Assembly: GCF_028640845.1 (NCBI RefSeq)
Contig: NC_080546.1
Span: 18,201,020 to 18,265,019, forward strand
Length of the DNA stretch: 64,000 nt
Origin: Ahaetulla prasina
Lineage: Eukaryota > Chordata > Lepidosauria > Squamata > Colubridae
Reading direction: 5' to 3'
A program made the position numbers and the translations under genes. The notes under the pieces were generated by a model. That model was given only the letters and a program-made list of their open reading frames with translations, did not search any database and was not told the DNA's origin. How positions within the stretch are numbered: the stretch's first letter is position 1; each line of letters starts with the position of its first letter. Shown in pieces: positions 41,971 through 53,289 of this stretch.

Positions 41971-43787
41971 TATATATATTTGTTTTCTGAGGTTTTCACA
42001 GGTGTTTGTATGTAGGTCTTTGCTTGTTCGGGTTTTCTCCCGTGTAAAATTGGAAATGTCTTGGCAACATTTCGATGAAGTCTCATTCGTCATCTTCAGG
42101 CTTCAGCTTCGTGCTTCTGGGAGCAATGTGTGATCGCAGCTGTTTCTTCCTTAAGAATATATATATGTAGATCTTTGGTTATTCGGGTTTTCTCCCGCGT
42201 AAAATTGGAAGTGTCTTGGCGACGTTTCGACGAAGTCTCATTCGTCATCTTCAGGCTTCAGCTTCATGCTTCTGGGAGCAATGTGTGACTGCAGCTGTTT
42301 CTTCCTTTTTAACTGCTAGTGGGGGTTTGAACTGATTGGGTGGGAGCTTGGCTGTGCTCTGATTGGATGGGGGTTTTTTGGTGCTCTGATTGGATGCGGG
42401 TGTGTCCTCTTTGGGTGGGGGCTTGGTTGTGCTCAGATTAGTCTGAGCTGCAGGGGGATTTGAGCTGGTGAGCTTCACAGCTGTTGTCCGGCTTCGTGTT
42501 CGCGGTCGTGCCACATCTTCACAGTGGGTGTCAGTCTGCTGCATGTATGGATTGGAGGGGTTTGAAATGGCCAATGTTGCAGCTGCGGTCTGGCTTCTGG
42601 TCCTTAATCATGCTTCATGATCAGTGTGGGTTTGGGTCTGCTTTCTGGGTGGATGTGTGGTGGTGACATCCTGTGTGGACCTCGTGAGTGTGGGTCTGGT
42701 GTCATTCCTCGTGTTAGGGACACATTTGTCAATAAGGGCAGGTTTCCAAATGGCTGGTAGGCGGGAGGTATCATCTCATTTGTTCATGCTGTGTGGGCGT
42801 TTTTCTATCTCGATGGCTTCTCTGATTATTCTGTTGTTAAAGTGTTCAGTTTTGGCGATAGTTCTGGTCTTTTTAAAGTCAATATCGTGTCCTGTGGCTT
42901 TAAGGTGTTGGACCAGGGAAGAAGTTGGTTCCTCTTTTTTGATTGAGTTCTTGTGTTCTTCAGTGCGTGCACTTATTCTTCTGTTGGTTTGTCCAATGTA
43001 TGTGGTGGTGCAGGCGGTGCATGGGATTTCATATACTCCTTGATTTTCTAACTCAATTTTGTCTGTGGGGTTTCTTAAGATGGTGGATATTTTTTGGTTT
43101 GTGCAGAATGTTGTCTTGATGTTGTGTTTGTGGAGGATCTTGCTGATTCTGTCTGTGGTGCCTTTTATATATGGGAGGAGGAAACCTGCCCTTATTGACA
43201 AACGTGTCCCTAACATGAGGAATGACACCAGACCCACACTCACGAGGTCCACACAGGATGTCACCACCACACATCCACCCAGAAAGCAGACCCAAACCCA
43301 CACTGATCATGAAGCACGATTAAGGACCAGAAGCCAGACCGCAGCTGCAACATTGGCCATTTCAAACCCCTCCAATCCATACATGCAGCAGACTGACACC
43401 CACTGTGAAGATGTGGCACGACCGCGAACATGAAGCCGGACAACAGCTGTGAAGCTCACCAGCTCAAATCCCCCTGCAGCTCAGACTAATCTGAGCACAA
43501 CCAAGCCCCCACCCAAAGAGGACACACCCCCATCCAATCAGAGCACCAAAAAAACCCCATCCAATCAGAGCACAGCCAAGCTCCCACCCAATCAGTTCAA
43601 ACCCCCACTAGCAGTTAAAAAGGAAGAAACAGCTGCAGTCACACATTGCTCCCAGAAGCACGAAGCTGAAGCCTGAAGATGACGAATGAGACTTCGTCGA
43701 AACATCGCCAAGACACTTCCAATTTTACACAGGAGAAAACCCGAATAACCAAAGATCTACATACAAACACCCGCGAAAACCTCAGAA

Positions 43788-43790
<3 letters not shown>
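41971..43790 (-). mobile_element. Penelope-like element remnant with inverted terminal repeats
   Basis: A 432-bp centre (42748-43179) encoding part of a GIY-YIG endonuclease is flanked by two arms, 42166-42747 and about 43180-43766, that are reverse complements over about 580 bp. A third, partial arm copy precedes the left arm in tandem (41976-42156). The RT domain is absent. The right end runs into (TA)n and (ATGT)n. Penelope-like elements are known to carry odd tandem and inverted terminal repeats, which fits. Confidence 0.85.
42776..43180 (-). pseudogene. Penelope GIY-YIG endonuclease fragment
   Basis: The minus-strand frame has GVYEIPCTACTTTYIGQTNR at about 43039-42980, the GIY-YIG signature with the Penelope-specific CxxC insert. 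ISARTEEHKNSIKKEE, LVQHLKATGHDIDF and NNRIIREAIEIEK follow. This domain nicks DNA for target-primed copying in Penelope-like elements. The frame enters the right inverted repeat upstream, so its first ~40 residues are not part of the domain. RT is missing. Confidence 0.88.
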
Positions 43791-43796
<6 letters not shown>

Positions 43797-43869
<73 letters not shown>

Positions 43870-43895
43870 TGTATGTATGTATGTATGTATATATA
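43797..43895. repeat. (TA)n-(ATGT)n compound microsatellite
   Basis: About 45 bases of TA followed by about 48 bases of ATGT/GTAT repeats, directly after the Penelope terminal repeat. Confidence 0.93.
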
Positions 43896-44146
43896 TTATG
43901 CTATGCCAGCTCTCTTCTTTCAGTTTGCAGCCTGATCAGTTGCGTATCACCTTCCAACAAGTATATGTGATAACCAAGTAGATAAATTTGACAGATACTT
44001 CCCTGGGGATTCATGAACCGTGTTTTATAAGAGGAGAATGTGTACCACCATCAAAGCCGAATAATATAAACTTTATAAAAAAGCCAGCAGGGAGGAGGTA
44101 ATGAGTGTCTGTTTAGATGAGGGACATACTACAATAAGGCTTAGAC

Positions 44147-44412
44147 CAGTGGTGGGTTTCAAAAATTTTCACTACCGGTTCTGTGGGTGTAGTTTGGTGG
44201 GCGTGGCATGACTTGGTGGGCATGGCTTGGTGGGTGTGGCAGGGAAAGGTTATAGCAAAATCCCCATTTCCTCCCAATCAGCTGGGACTTGGGAGGCAGA
44301 GAATAGATGGGGGCGGGGCCAGTCAGAATTTTTACTACCGGTTCTCCGAACTACTCAAAATTTCCACTACCAGTTCTCCAGAACTGGTCAGAACCTGCTG
44401 AAACCCACCCCG
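44147..44412. mobile_element. hAT MITE, family C (266 bp)
   Basis: CAGTGGTGGGTTTCAAAAA at the left, GCTGAAACCCACCCCG at the right. The 8-bp duplication is GCTTAGAC/ACTTAGAC (one mismatch). ACTACCGGTTCT boxes lie near each end and GGTGGGCGTGGC repeats inside. Confidence 0.9.
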
Positions 44413-44689
44413 ACTTAGACTTTTAAGAAGATAATCCTGTTGGGCAAAATAACTTTTTCAAGTTTTTGGAAGGAAAGTAGACCTTCGTCTGTTCTATACT
44501 TGTTTTGACCTTGGGTTGTTCTGCTACCTTCTATGGCTTCTTATAATCCAACAAGAATGCTTCAAGCTTCATTGAAATGCATAGGAGGTATTCTCCCATT
44601 GTAGTTCAGGTACAGCACTAACAAATGAAAAATAATTATACATGGTTAGAATCTTCCATGGATGAAGCAATATATGAGCTTCATGAGTA

Positions 44690-44700
44690 AGCAAGCAAGC

Positions 44701-44733
<33 letters not shown>
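44690..44733. repeat. (AAGC)n microsatellite
   Basis: GCAAGCAAGCAAGTAAGC-type tetramers. Confidence 0.9.
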
Positions 44734-44888
44734 GACGAATAAATTGTACTGTTTTTATTAGATGTATCATATTACCAATGATCAACTCTAGGCCGTTGAC
44801 CATGCATTCAAATGTCCCAGGACAAAGATAATATATCCAAGACAGGGTTCTTATGTTTGTGATACAAAATTCCTATAGAACAGAATCA

Positions 44889-45985
44889 GGAAATGATTAC
44901 ATATAAAGATCTTTTGTATACTGAAAGAGGTAATTTGCAATTAAAATCTCTGCACGTACTAAAAGAAGAAGGGAAAAATTATACTTGGTTTCAATATGAG
45001 CAACTACGTGCTAGATGGAAGGAAGATCAGAAAATTGGTATAGAGCAGAATGAGGGAAATTTGGTAAAGCAAATTAGAAATCAGTCTCAGGAGCATATAA
45101 AGAGATTGTATAATGTGTTACTTGAAATAGATTCTGAAAGGGACTTGGTAAAGGACTGTATGATAAAGTGGGCACAAAATTTTCAGGAGCCAATATTATT
45201 GGAAACTTGGGAAAAATTTGGGTTAGAAATGTTAAATTCACGCAGGCACAGAATCTGAGGAAAATTTTATAAAATGTTTTATAGATGGCATTTAGATCCT
45301 AAAAATTATCGTATGTATCCAGATATGCAAGCAAAATGTTGGAGATGTAATTGTGATGACGCTACATATTTTCACATTTGGTGGACTTGTAAGGATATAA
45401 AGGCCTTTTGGATAAAAATTTGGTGGATTTTACAAAATGTTTTGAAAAAGAAGATAAAGTTCCTGCCGCAATTTTTTCTGTTGGGAATTATTACGGACTG
45501 TACAGTAATTGAGACTAAATTGATTTTAAATCTAATAACAGCAGCAAGATTACTAATAGGACAATACTGGAAGGAAAAAGAAGTACTTACAATAGAAAAA
45601 TGGATATTGAAAGTTGCCAATTTGGCTGAGATGGCGAAGATATCAGCCTTTTTGAAAGACAATACGCAAGAAAGATACTTAAAGGAATGGAAAAAATGGA
45701 TTGACTATATTCAAAGTAGATATCAGACTAAGAGTTATCAGACTGTTTTTGAATGATTATGATATATTATTTTTGATTGTTTTCAGGGGAAGTTAGGAAT
45801 TGATGATTGTAGGGGTATAATTAAGTTGGGACGAAAATTTTTTAGCATATGTTTGTTTTATTTTTAACTATACCTTGTGCTCGTTCCGGGAAGTCGGGGA
45901 GGGTTGTGAAGGGAGGGGGGAGGGGGGAGGGGGGAAAGGGGGGGAAATTTTCTGTAAAACTTTTTGAATAAAAAAAAATTCCTCT
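44889..45985 (+). mobile_element. L1 LINE 3' end, ORF2 C-terminus and 3' UTR
   Basis: One frame runs from 44893 to 45756, broken only by a TGA at 45256-45258. It contains MFYRWHLDPKNYRMYPDM, then CWRCNCDDATYFHIWWTC (the L1 ORF2 cysteine-rich segment) and a basic C-terminus ending YIQSRYQ. The 3' UTR holds a strong G-run tract at 45911-45951 and ends with A-rich sequence. Endonuclease and RT are missing (5' truncated). A minus-strand relative is at 12184-12960. Confidence 0.88.
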
Positions 45986-46742
45986 AAAAACAATAAAAGA
46001 ATTTGTGTGATCCTCTCAATGAATAACCTCAATGATTTTATTGGGATTAGGCTTGGGCAAGAAAGGATTATTAATACTTACTAAAGAATACATAATTTAG
46101 GCGTTCTTGATTTAGGATTCCTTTTCTCAGTGCTATTAATAAGTTGACCTTTTTGACCTTATTTCCCATCCAACAATAGCTTTCTCACTTTAAAAGGGTT
46201 GAAGTATGATATAATGGTTAAAAATGCTGAAATTCATTAACAACAGTCTCTATGGATAAGGCTACTATATACCACAGCAGAAGTAATCTGTTGGCAAGCA
46301 ACCATCCACCAAGCACAGTGCTAATACGCTGCTGTCTAAGCATCACTGAAACTGCTCAGAAAATGGATTTTAATAACTAGGTAGCCCCCCAGAAGCATCA
46401 ACTTTGATTAAGATCAATTAATATTTATGACCAGAAAGGACTCTAAAGTCATCAATTGATTTTATGAAATCTGGCTTAGAAAATTCAAGTTTATTAATTC
46501 GTATGAACATATTGATGACTTTTCTATATAGAGAGAAAATTGGAAACTCTGGATCTCACCATTCTACCCATCAGGCCAGCTGATTAATAAACAATAGACA
46601 TTTGCAGAATACAATATTTGCTCTGGCTAGTTTCAATGCACTCTCTTCAGCAGTCATTGATGGTAAATAGCCAGAAAATTCCTTTCTGGGAATTTTTTTT
46701 TTTTTTTTTGCATTTATATGACTTTGTTCCTTGACTCTTGTG
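45986..46742. other. Intergenic, no gene seen
   Basis: Unique-looking AT-rich DNA. Confidence 0.4.
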
Positions 46743-46750
46743 CCATAGAG

Positions 46751-46875
46751 CAGAGGTGGGGAACCATGGCCCCTTTATGACTTGTAGACTTCAACTCCCA
46801 GAATTCCTGAGCCAACATGGAATTCTGGGAGTTGAAGTCCACAAGCCATTAAAGGGTCATTGTTCTCCACCCCTG
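46751..46875. mobile_element. hAT foldback MITE (125 bp)
   Basis: CAGAGGTGGGGAACCATGG and TTCTCCACCCCTG ends, with GACTTCAACTCCCAGAATTC and its complement inside. Perfect 8-bp duplication CCATAGAG at 46743-46750 and 46876-46883. Confidence 0.93.
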
Positions 46876-46883
46876 CCATAGAG

Positions 46884-48000
46884 GATGTGCAGCATATCCA
46901 GTTGCGTTGTAATTTCTATCTGAACCTGTGTGATGCAATAATTCTGCCCCTTATAAAAGAATTATCAGGAAGAGATTATCACTGACACATCTATCTTCTA
47001 GCAGATCATAAAACCGCAATTGCCTACAATGTTGTCAATTTTTACTCACTGCCATTAGAACGATGCACCAAACACTGCCCCATAAAATTAAGTTTCTTTG
47101 ATATCTTTAAAATTTCTTGCCTCCCCTTCTTTTTCCTTTCCTTAAAAAAAAAACCCTTTTAACTGTTTATATTTATTTGCTTTTATTATTTTTATGATGT
47201 GCATAGAATTTGATGTAAGTCTGCAATAAAGTTTATCTACCGACTTGTCTGTTCTGCCTATCACATATGCTAAAAGTTCTAAGCATAAATCAAATAATAA
47301 AACAAAAATGCCTCAGCCCAAGAAATCAGGGAGTTTATTACCCTCTTGGAGAAATTTAATACAGTGGTTCTTCTCATTTGTTTGCCCCCCCCCAAAAAAA
47401 AATTGTATGCAATTCTTTTCGAGAAATGATAGCTATTAAAAATTCATAAAGAAGATGTCCAATCAGTTAGTTTTTGAAGCCTCTGAAACAGTTTGCTAGA
47501 TATTTAACAATAATGTAAAGTTATATCATGATGTTGGAATCCCGAATAACCTTTTCAACCTTCTAAAGTTTTACTTAAAGAGGCTAGCAAGTGTTAATGC
47601 ATGGGATACTGTGCCTTTAAAAAAAAAAAGATTCTAAATCATTAAGTACTTTCTTAATGGCAGGAAAGACAGGAAATTATGAGGAGTGAAATGTGATGCC
47701 TCAGGAGAGTACCAAGTTGAAGAAGGATACGATACACAACCAATTCAGCACTGAACAAGAAAGATCGGAAAACAGATGTGAGCAGAGTCAGCCAACACTT
47801 GTCAAGGGGGAACAAGTTTACAATGCTGAATAGTGCAAAGTCAACAGAATCACACATGCAAAACAGGAAGTGAGTGAAGCACAAGGCTATTTGGCAGCTC
47901 TTCTCAGTCTAGATGGGGAATGGAAGAAGAATTTGGAACAGAGCAGACAAAATAAGAAAAACAGGAAACCTAAATTGGTTGCTTAACTGGCAAGGACTTA
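46884..48000. other. Intergenic, no gene seen
   Basis: Unique-looking DNA. A-rich runs near 47148 and 47398. No family is recognised. Confidence 0.4.
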
Positions 48001-48002
48001 AC

Positions 48003-48690
48003 CCCAACTAAAAAGGTGTTTTGGATCTATTCTGCTGAGACACTACCTAGTGGACAACCATTTAAATATGAGCCAGCAGTGTGCAGCAGCTGTCAAAAAA
48101 GCAGCTGTCAAAAAAGCCAAAGCAGTTCTAGGCTGTATAAACAGAGGGATAGAATCAAGATCAAGTGAAATGTTAATACTACTTTATAATGCCTTGGCAA
48201 AGCCAAGCTTGGCAAAGCTTGGAATACTGCAGTTTTGGTCACCACAATGTCAAAAAGATGTGGAGACTTTAGAAAGATGATGAGGTGATGGAGGCTAAAA
48301 CCTATGAAGAACGGTTACAGGAACTGGGTATGTCTAGTTTAATGAAAAGAAGGACTAGGGGAGACATGATAGCAGTGTTCCAATATCTCAAGGGCTGCCA
48401 CAAAGAAGAGGGAGCCAAGCACCTGAGTGTAGGACAAGAAGCAATTGGTGGAAACTAATCAAGGTGAGAAGCAACTTAGAACTAAGGAGAAATTTCCTGA
48501 CAGTTAGAACAATGAATCCGTGGGACAACTTGCCTCTAGAAGTTGTAAATGCTCCAACTCTGGAAGTTTTAAAGAAGATGTTGGATAACCGTTTGTCTGA
48601 AGTGGTGTAGGGTTTCCTGCCTAGGCAGGGGGTTGGACTAGAAGACCTCCAAGGTCCCTTCCAACTGTGTTATTCTATTCTACCTACCTA
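48003..48690 (+). mobile_element. CR1 LINE 3' end (longest copy)
   Basis: Plus-strand relic: LDNHLNMSQQCAAAVKKAAV (with an internal KKAAV duplication), KAKAVLGCINRGIESRSSEM, then [23 protein letters not shown] sequence in another frame, and the CR1 3' UTR GCAGGGGGTTGGACTAGAAG. It ends in two TTCTA units and ACCTACCTA. Confidence 0.9.
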
Positions 48691-48759
48691 TTTCAATCTC
48701 AATTGTCCTCTACTAGAAATAATTTTAACACAAATTCATATGGTTTTCAGCTAAGGTGG

Positions 48760-49107
48760 TGTCAACCCTGAAGTGAGGCCATCTTGGAGGCTTCGGGGTC
48801 GCCACACAACACAGGGAAGGGGAAAATAGCCAAAACAATAAATTTTTTCTTGTGGGAACCAAGGACATTCTCACAGGTGGCTGGCCAGAGGAGGAGTGAA
48901 GTAACCAAGCAACCAGCCAGCAACTGGATTGGATAGCATGACCAGTGACTTGGGGGAAAGGGGAAACTTTTACTTTTTAATTAGGTGAGAACTTTCAGTC
49001 AGCTTTTGCCAGTTGTGCTAATATGATGTATCTAATAAATTGTTCTTTGAGGAACTTGCTGCCTCAGAGTTCTGCTTTCTATGGGTGCATTATTTGGAAT
49101 GCTGACA
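48760..49107. repeat. Probable solo LTR (348 bp)
   Basis: TGTCAACCCTG to GAATGCTGACA, flanked by GGTGG/GGAGG. AATAAA at 49028-49033 precedes a TTGTTCTTTGAGGAACTTGC U5-like stretch. The paralogous repeat at 40681 lacks it, so it is an insertion. The family is unknown. Confidence 0.6.
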
Positions 49108-49209
49108 GGAGGTCCCTGTGAAAAAGCAAATGTAAACAATCCATTGTATATTTGAATGTTTTTTTTCCCTTTGTCCCGCCTGTATATATTTTTTTCCTTA
49201 TGTGTCATA

Positions 49210-49258
49210 TTTCTTAAATTGTAAAGTTCTCTCTCTGAGAACTTTACAATTTAAGAAA
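49210..49258. repeat. 22-bp-arm hairpin
   Basis: TTTCTTAAATTGTAAAGTTC TC and its exact complement around TCTCT. The paralogue near 40765 has only one arm, so the second was added here. Confidence 0.85.
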
Positions 49259-49429
49259 TTTAAGAGAGATAGAGAGAGAACCTAAGTTGGTAGTCAATCT
49301 TACCCCATACAATTCAAATTCCATTAATTTTATTGTGCACCTGAAGGGTGTTGTTATTTCATCCCCAACTACAGTAACCTTAACATTCCTGCACAGCTCT
49401 TTAGAAAAATGATTTTCAGATATTGTTTT

Positions 49430-49555
49430 TTTTAAAATTTACATTTATATCCCGCCCTTCTCCGAAGACTCAGGGCAGCTTACAGTGTGTAAGGCAATAG
49501 TCTCATTCTATTTGTATATTTACAAAGTCAACTTGTCAGTTAAAACTAAGATAGT
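49430..49555 (-). repeat. SINE fragment, L2-like tail
   Basis: TATATCCCGCCCTTCTCCGA and AGACTCAGGGCAGCTTAC, as in 33690-33760. Truncated. Confidence 0.6.
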
Positions 49556-49626
49556 ATTGTGAGGCTATGTTAATATTTATTTAGTATGCATATAAATTGC
49601 ATCGTAGAAATTATTATAACATAATA

Positions 49627-50211
49627 CAGTAGTGGCCAAAATTGTGAAAACATTTTGGGAAAAATGTATTTTCTAAAACTAGCTAATAACACCACTTTTT
49701 TTTTTGAGTAGTACCATAAAATTATATATTAATGGAAAGATAATTTAATCAAGAATGTAATGCAATAACTTGTATGAAAGATTTGCTATTAGAATAGCAG
49801 TTACAGTATAAAGAAGAAAAGTGAAACACGTAGAAAAAATGAGACATACAAAAATTATCACCATGTCAGTTAATACTTAGTTGGGTAACCTTTAGCATGA
49901 ATTATGGCCTTACAATGTCTTCCCATGGAGTGAACCAAGACTTTTAGTGCTGCAGCTGTTATAATGTGAAACCAAGGTTGAATGATTGCTTCTATTAACT
50001 GGGTTTTATTGCTGGGCCGCTTCTGACTAACAAGTTTCTTTAGTTGGCTCCATAGATTTTCAATTGGGTTAAGGTCTGGGCTATTCCCAGGCCATTCCAG
50101 CAGTGGAATAGGATTATCCTGAAACTCCCCCCCCAAAAAATGGTGCTATTAGACATCAAACCTCAAAAATACACTTTTCCCAAAAGGTTTCCACAACTTT
50201 GGCCACTACTG
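49627..50211 (-). mobile_element. Tc1-like deletion derivative, copy 3 (585 bp)
   Basis: TA at 49625-49626 and 50212-50213. CAGTAGTGGCCAAAATTGTG ends. The minus-strand frame 50136-49870 encodes LLEWPGNSPDLNPIENLWSQ and LKKLVSQKRPSNKTQLIEAI to GYPTKY, the DDE transposase tail. Same internal deletion as copy 1. Confidence 0.93.
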
Positions 50212-50213
50212 TA

Positions 50214-50870
50214 AATTGGCTGCACCATGATTCTCCTATTTAACATCAACTTGCTCCTTTTCCACTATGTATTCAAGATGGATAGTGATTAATATTTATA
50301 TGTTAGGATGTAGGTATATACATATGTATGTATATAGCATATCTATATGTGTACATTTTATGTATGTGTACACATTGAGAACAGGTAACATAATTTCATT
50401 TTTAAATGTCTGCCAGTGTGCCCATGGGAAAAAAAAGACAATAAAGGTTACCTTTTGGAGACTCCAATGCGCATATATAGCATGAATACATCTAAATAAT
50501 TTTATGGCTGAAAAGCTACACATATTTACCTGGTAATAAAAGCTAAAAAACAAAAACAAAAATCAAGTTGATTTATGTGGAAAAGTCCTCATGAAATTAA
50601 ATTTGTACTAATGTCAATACTTTTGGCACATGCAGTAAAATACTGCCATTTTAAATAATATCTCTTCTGAAATGGAGCAGTTTAATTCAAATGAATAATG
50701 CTATGGTGGAGTGAAATTATTGATTGGGACATTCATCATAGAAAAATATTAAAGCTTTCTTGAAAGAAAGAAAAGTGGTATTTTTGTCATCCTGCAGTGC
50801 AACCTGATTTCAGCATGCTTTCATGATGTAAAACCAAAAAAAAAATAAAAAATAAAAAAAATTCAATGCA
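50214..50870. other. Intergenic, no gene seen
   Basis: AT-rich unique-looking DNA. Confidence 0.4.
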
Positions 50871-50875
50871 GTACA

Positions 50876-51491
50876 TATTGTGACCCAGGCCCAAGTAGGT
50901 AGTAGTAGAAGAAGCTATCAGTTCAAAAACAAACAGACTTTATTAGAACAGCTGAGAATTAACTCATTCTCAGCGTTGTCCAAACTAAATCAAAGCAAAT
51001 TCTTCCTAACACAATTCTTCATTCTTATCACCAACCTTGGTCTAATTAGGCAAACTGCCAAAGGCTTTTCTTGGCAAAAGTTCAGAAGCAGAAGACGCCG
51101 ACAAGAAATAAATGCAGCAAGACAAGAAACAAGTCTCTATCAATGTTGTTTTCCAACAAAGAGCCCAAATGCCGTTGCTGGTCTTTTAAGCCTTATAGGA
51201 GGGGGAAATCTTCTCTTGGCCCTACTCCCGAGTCGTCCTCTTTGCTTTAGCTGCTCTTGCCTTTTGGCAGCTCTTCTCATGCGTGCACTAGGAACAGGCT
51301 CCTCCTGTTCCTCTGCCTCACTACTGTCAGCCTCTGGAGGCTCCGGAGTCCGCACATCACTCACAGATGGCCCTCGCCCCATCTCTGCCTCGAATGCAGA
51401 GCCCTCATTTGGGCCTTCTCCTGACTCCAAGACTGGCCCATGTTATTCCTCAGCCTCACTGCTGTCCGACTCCACAGGCGAACCACAACAG
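50876..51491 (-). repeat. Probable solo LTR (616 bp)
   Basis: On the minus strand it starts TGTTGTGGTTCGCC and ends GGGTCACAATA. It is flanked by GTACA/GTACT (4 of 5). A minus-strand AATAAA lies at 50945-50940. Its termini resemble those of the 5.2-10.6 kb element (TGTTGTG...), so a gypsy relative is likely. Long open frames inside it on both strands look like chance frames. Confidence 0.6.
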
Positions 51492-53024
51492 TACTTTGCA
51501 AATGTAGAAAACCAGATTAAAATCAAGAGTTTCTTGAAAAATCATTCTCCCAAATGTAAATATTTCAGAGAAGTCCCTATTGCCTTGGAAGGCCTTTGCC
51601 TTAAGAAGTGACGTGTAATCTATCTTTTTTACTTCAAAATTTTATATCTTACAGAAACTGGAAAATTTTGATCAGCACATCGAAATAGGCCAATGAGTGC
51701 AATGCTCAACCTACATTACATTTGCTTAGTTGTAAGCTGAAATAAAGTGCAATCCATAAACTATATTTTCCTCTCCAAATTAAACCAAAGATTTCCATCT
51801 CTACATCTCTCTTTCATCTTCTACATTTCTCTCTCTCCCTCTCTCCCTCCTCCCCCCTCTCTCATAATTTTTATTATAATTTTTTTTTACACAGGTTTAA
51901 AAGAGTACAGAAACATAAAAGGAAAACTAGGAAAAGAAATAAAATATAAAAGAGTAAAATAACATATGAAGAATAATAAAAAAACAAAAAAATAAAGTTA
52001 CCTATCTTCAATCCTTCTTTGCAGCCGTTACAAACATAGCAATGACCATCTCAGTCTTCCTATTTAGCATGTCAAAGTTCCCTTCTTCCCATAAACAATC
52101 CTCTTTAATGAATACATCCTGAAATCACCAGTTCATTTTGATCCATTTTCAACAAAAAGCCCATAAAGGGTTTCCAGATTTTTAGAAAGTTATCACAGTT
52201 CCCTTCTTAAACAAGCAAAGTCAGTTTTGTCATTTCTGCAAACTCAGCAATTTTCCCAATCTATTCCTTCATTATGGGTATTTCTGTATACCTTCCATCT
52301 GTCAATGAGGCAGTGATGAAAGCTGACCCTAACATTAACCAGGAATCACCTCAGGCAGCTGAAAATTATTCAAGGAAGTTGTGTGCTGCACAATCTGTCT
52401 ACATCTCCATAGTTAGCTTTCTTTTGACCGATGCAATGAAGGTTACTAGATTCTTCAACCAGGACTGAAAAAGGTTTGGCTGGAAGTCTTCCTGGTTTAA
52501 ATTCATGAAATCAAGCAGTGCGCTATCCTTTTTTTTTACAAACTTTTTTTAACTTTGACAACCCTTTGACAATTATTGATTGACGTTGAAGAATTGCAAG
52601 GGGACATGCAGAAAAAGTCATTCTTTAAAAGTATTTCACGATGGAGGAAGTCACTTTTTGCAGACCAAAATATCTGTTGCCTATGAAACACATTTGAAAT
52701 GCAATAGAAAAAGAACAGTTCCCCAAACTAGTATTTTAATTTCAGGAATATATTTCCCTCATTACTACTCAACTCCACTATGACTGAGAGAAGATAGTAG
52801 TATAAGCAGATTTCCGAATGAACAAGTGACAAGCTGTTCAATGACTCTTAAATATTAATATTAGTATCTTGAACTGTCTCTGGAAGAGATTAAGTTGCTC
52901 TAGGTAAGGTGAGCTTCCAGAACTGTCAGGTTTTCTCCTGGAAAATCTGAGTCACAGAGTGAGCATGGTTAAAATTTATAGAAAAAAATGTTTGTGTGTG
53001 GAGGGGGGCAAGTGGGTTGGATAT
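51492..53024. other. Intergenic, possible LINE 3' relic
   Basis: (CTCTC)n at 51832-51862. An A-rich region at 51890-52290 with a GCCCATAAAGGGTTTCCAGA motif may be an L1-related minus-strand 3' end. This is not certain. No gene is seen. Confidence 0.3.
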
Positions 53025-53032
53025 GTGAGTGG

Positions 53033-53281
53033 CAGGGGTGAAATCCAGCAGGTTCTGACAGGTTCTGGAGAATCGGTAGCAGAAATTTTGAGTAGTTCGG
53101 ACAACTGGCAAATACCACCTCTGGCTGGCCTCAGAGTGGGGAGGGAATGGAGATTTCACAGTATCTTTCCCCTGCAACACCCACCAAGCCATGCCCACCA
53201 AGCCACGCTCACCAAGCCACATCACGCCCGCCAACCCACGCCCACAGAACTGGTAGTAAAAGAAATTGAATTTCACCACTG
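53033..53281. mobile_element. hAT MITE, family C (249 bp), inverted
   Basis: CAGGGGTGAAATCCAGCAGG and TTGAATTTCACCACTG. Perfect 8-bp duplication GTGAGTGG at 53025-53032 and 53282-53289. CCACCAAGCCA/CACGCCCAC repeats inside. Confidence 0.93.
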
Positions 53282-53289
53282 GTGAGTGG

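Noticed and set aside
42624..43043. 139-codon plus-strand frame
   Set aside because: It runs from the inverted repeat into the antisense of the GIY-YIG region; no domain of its own.
50880..51611. 243-codon plus-strand frame and a 96-codon acidic minus frame
   Set aside because: They lie in the solo LTR and cross its edge; no domain is recognised.
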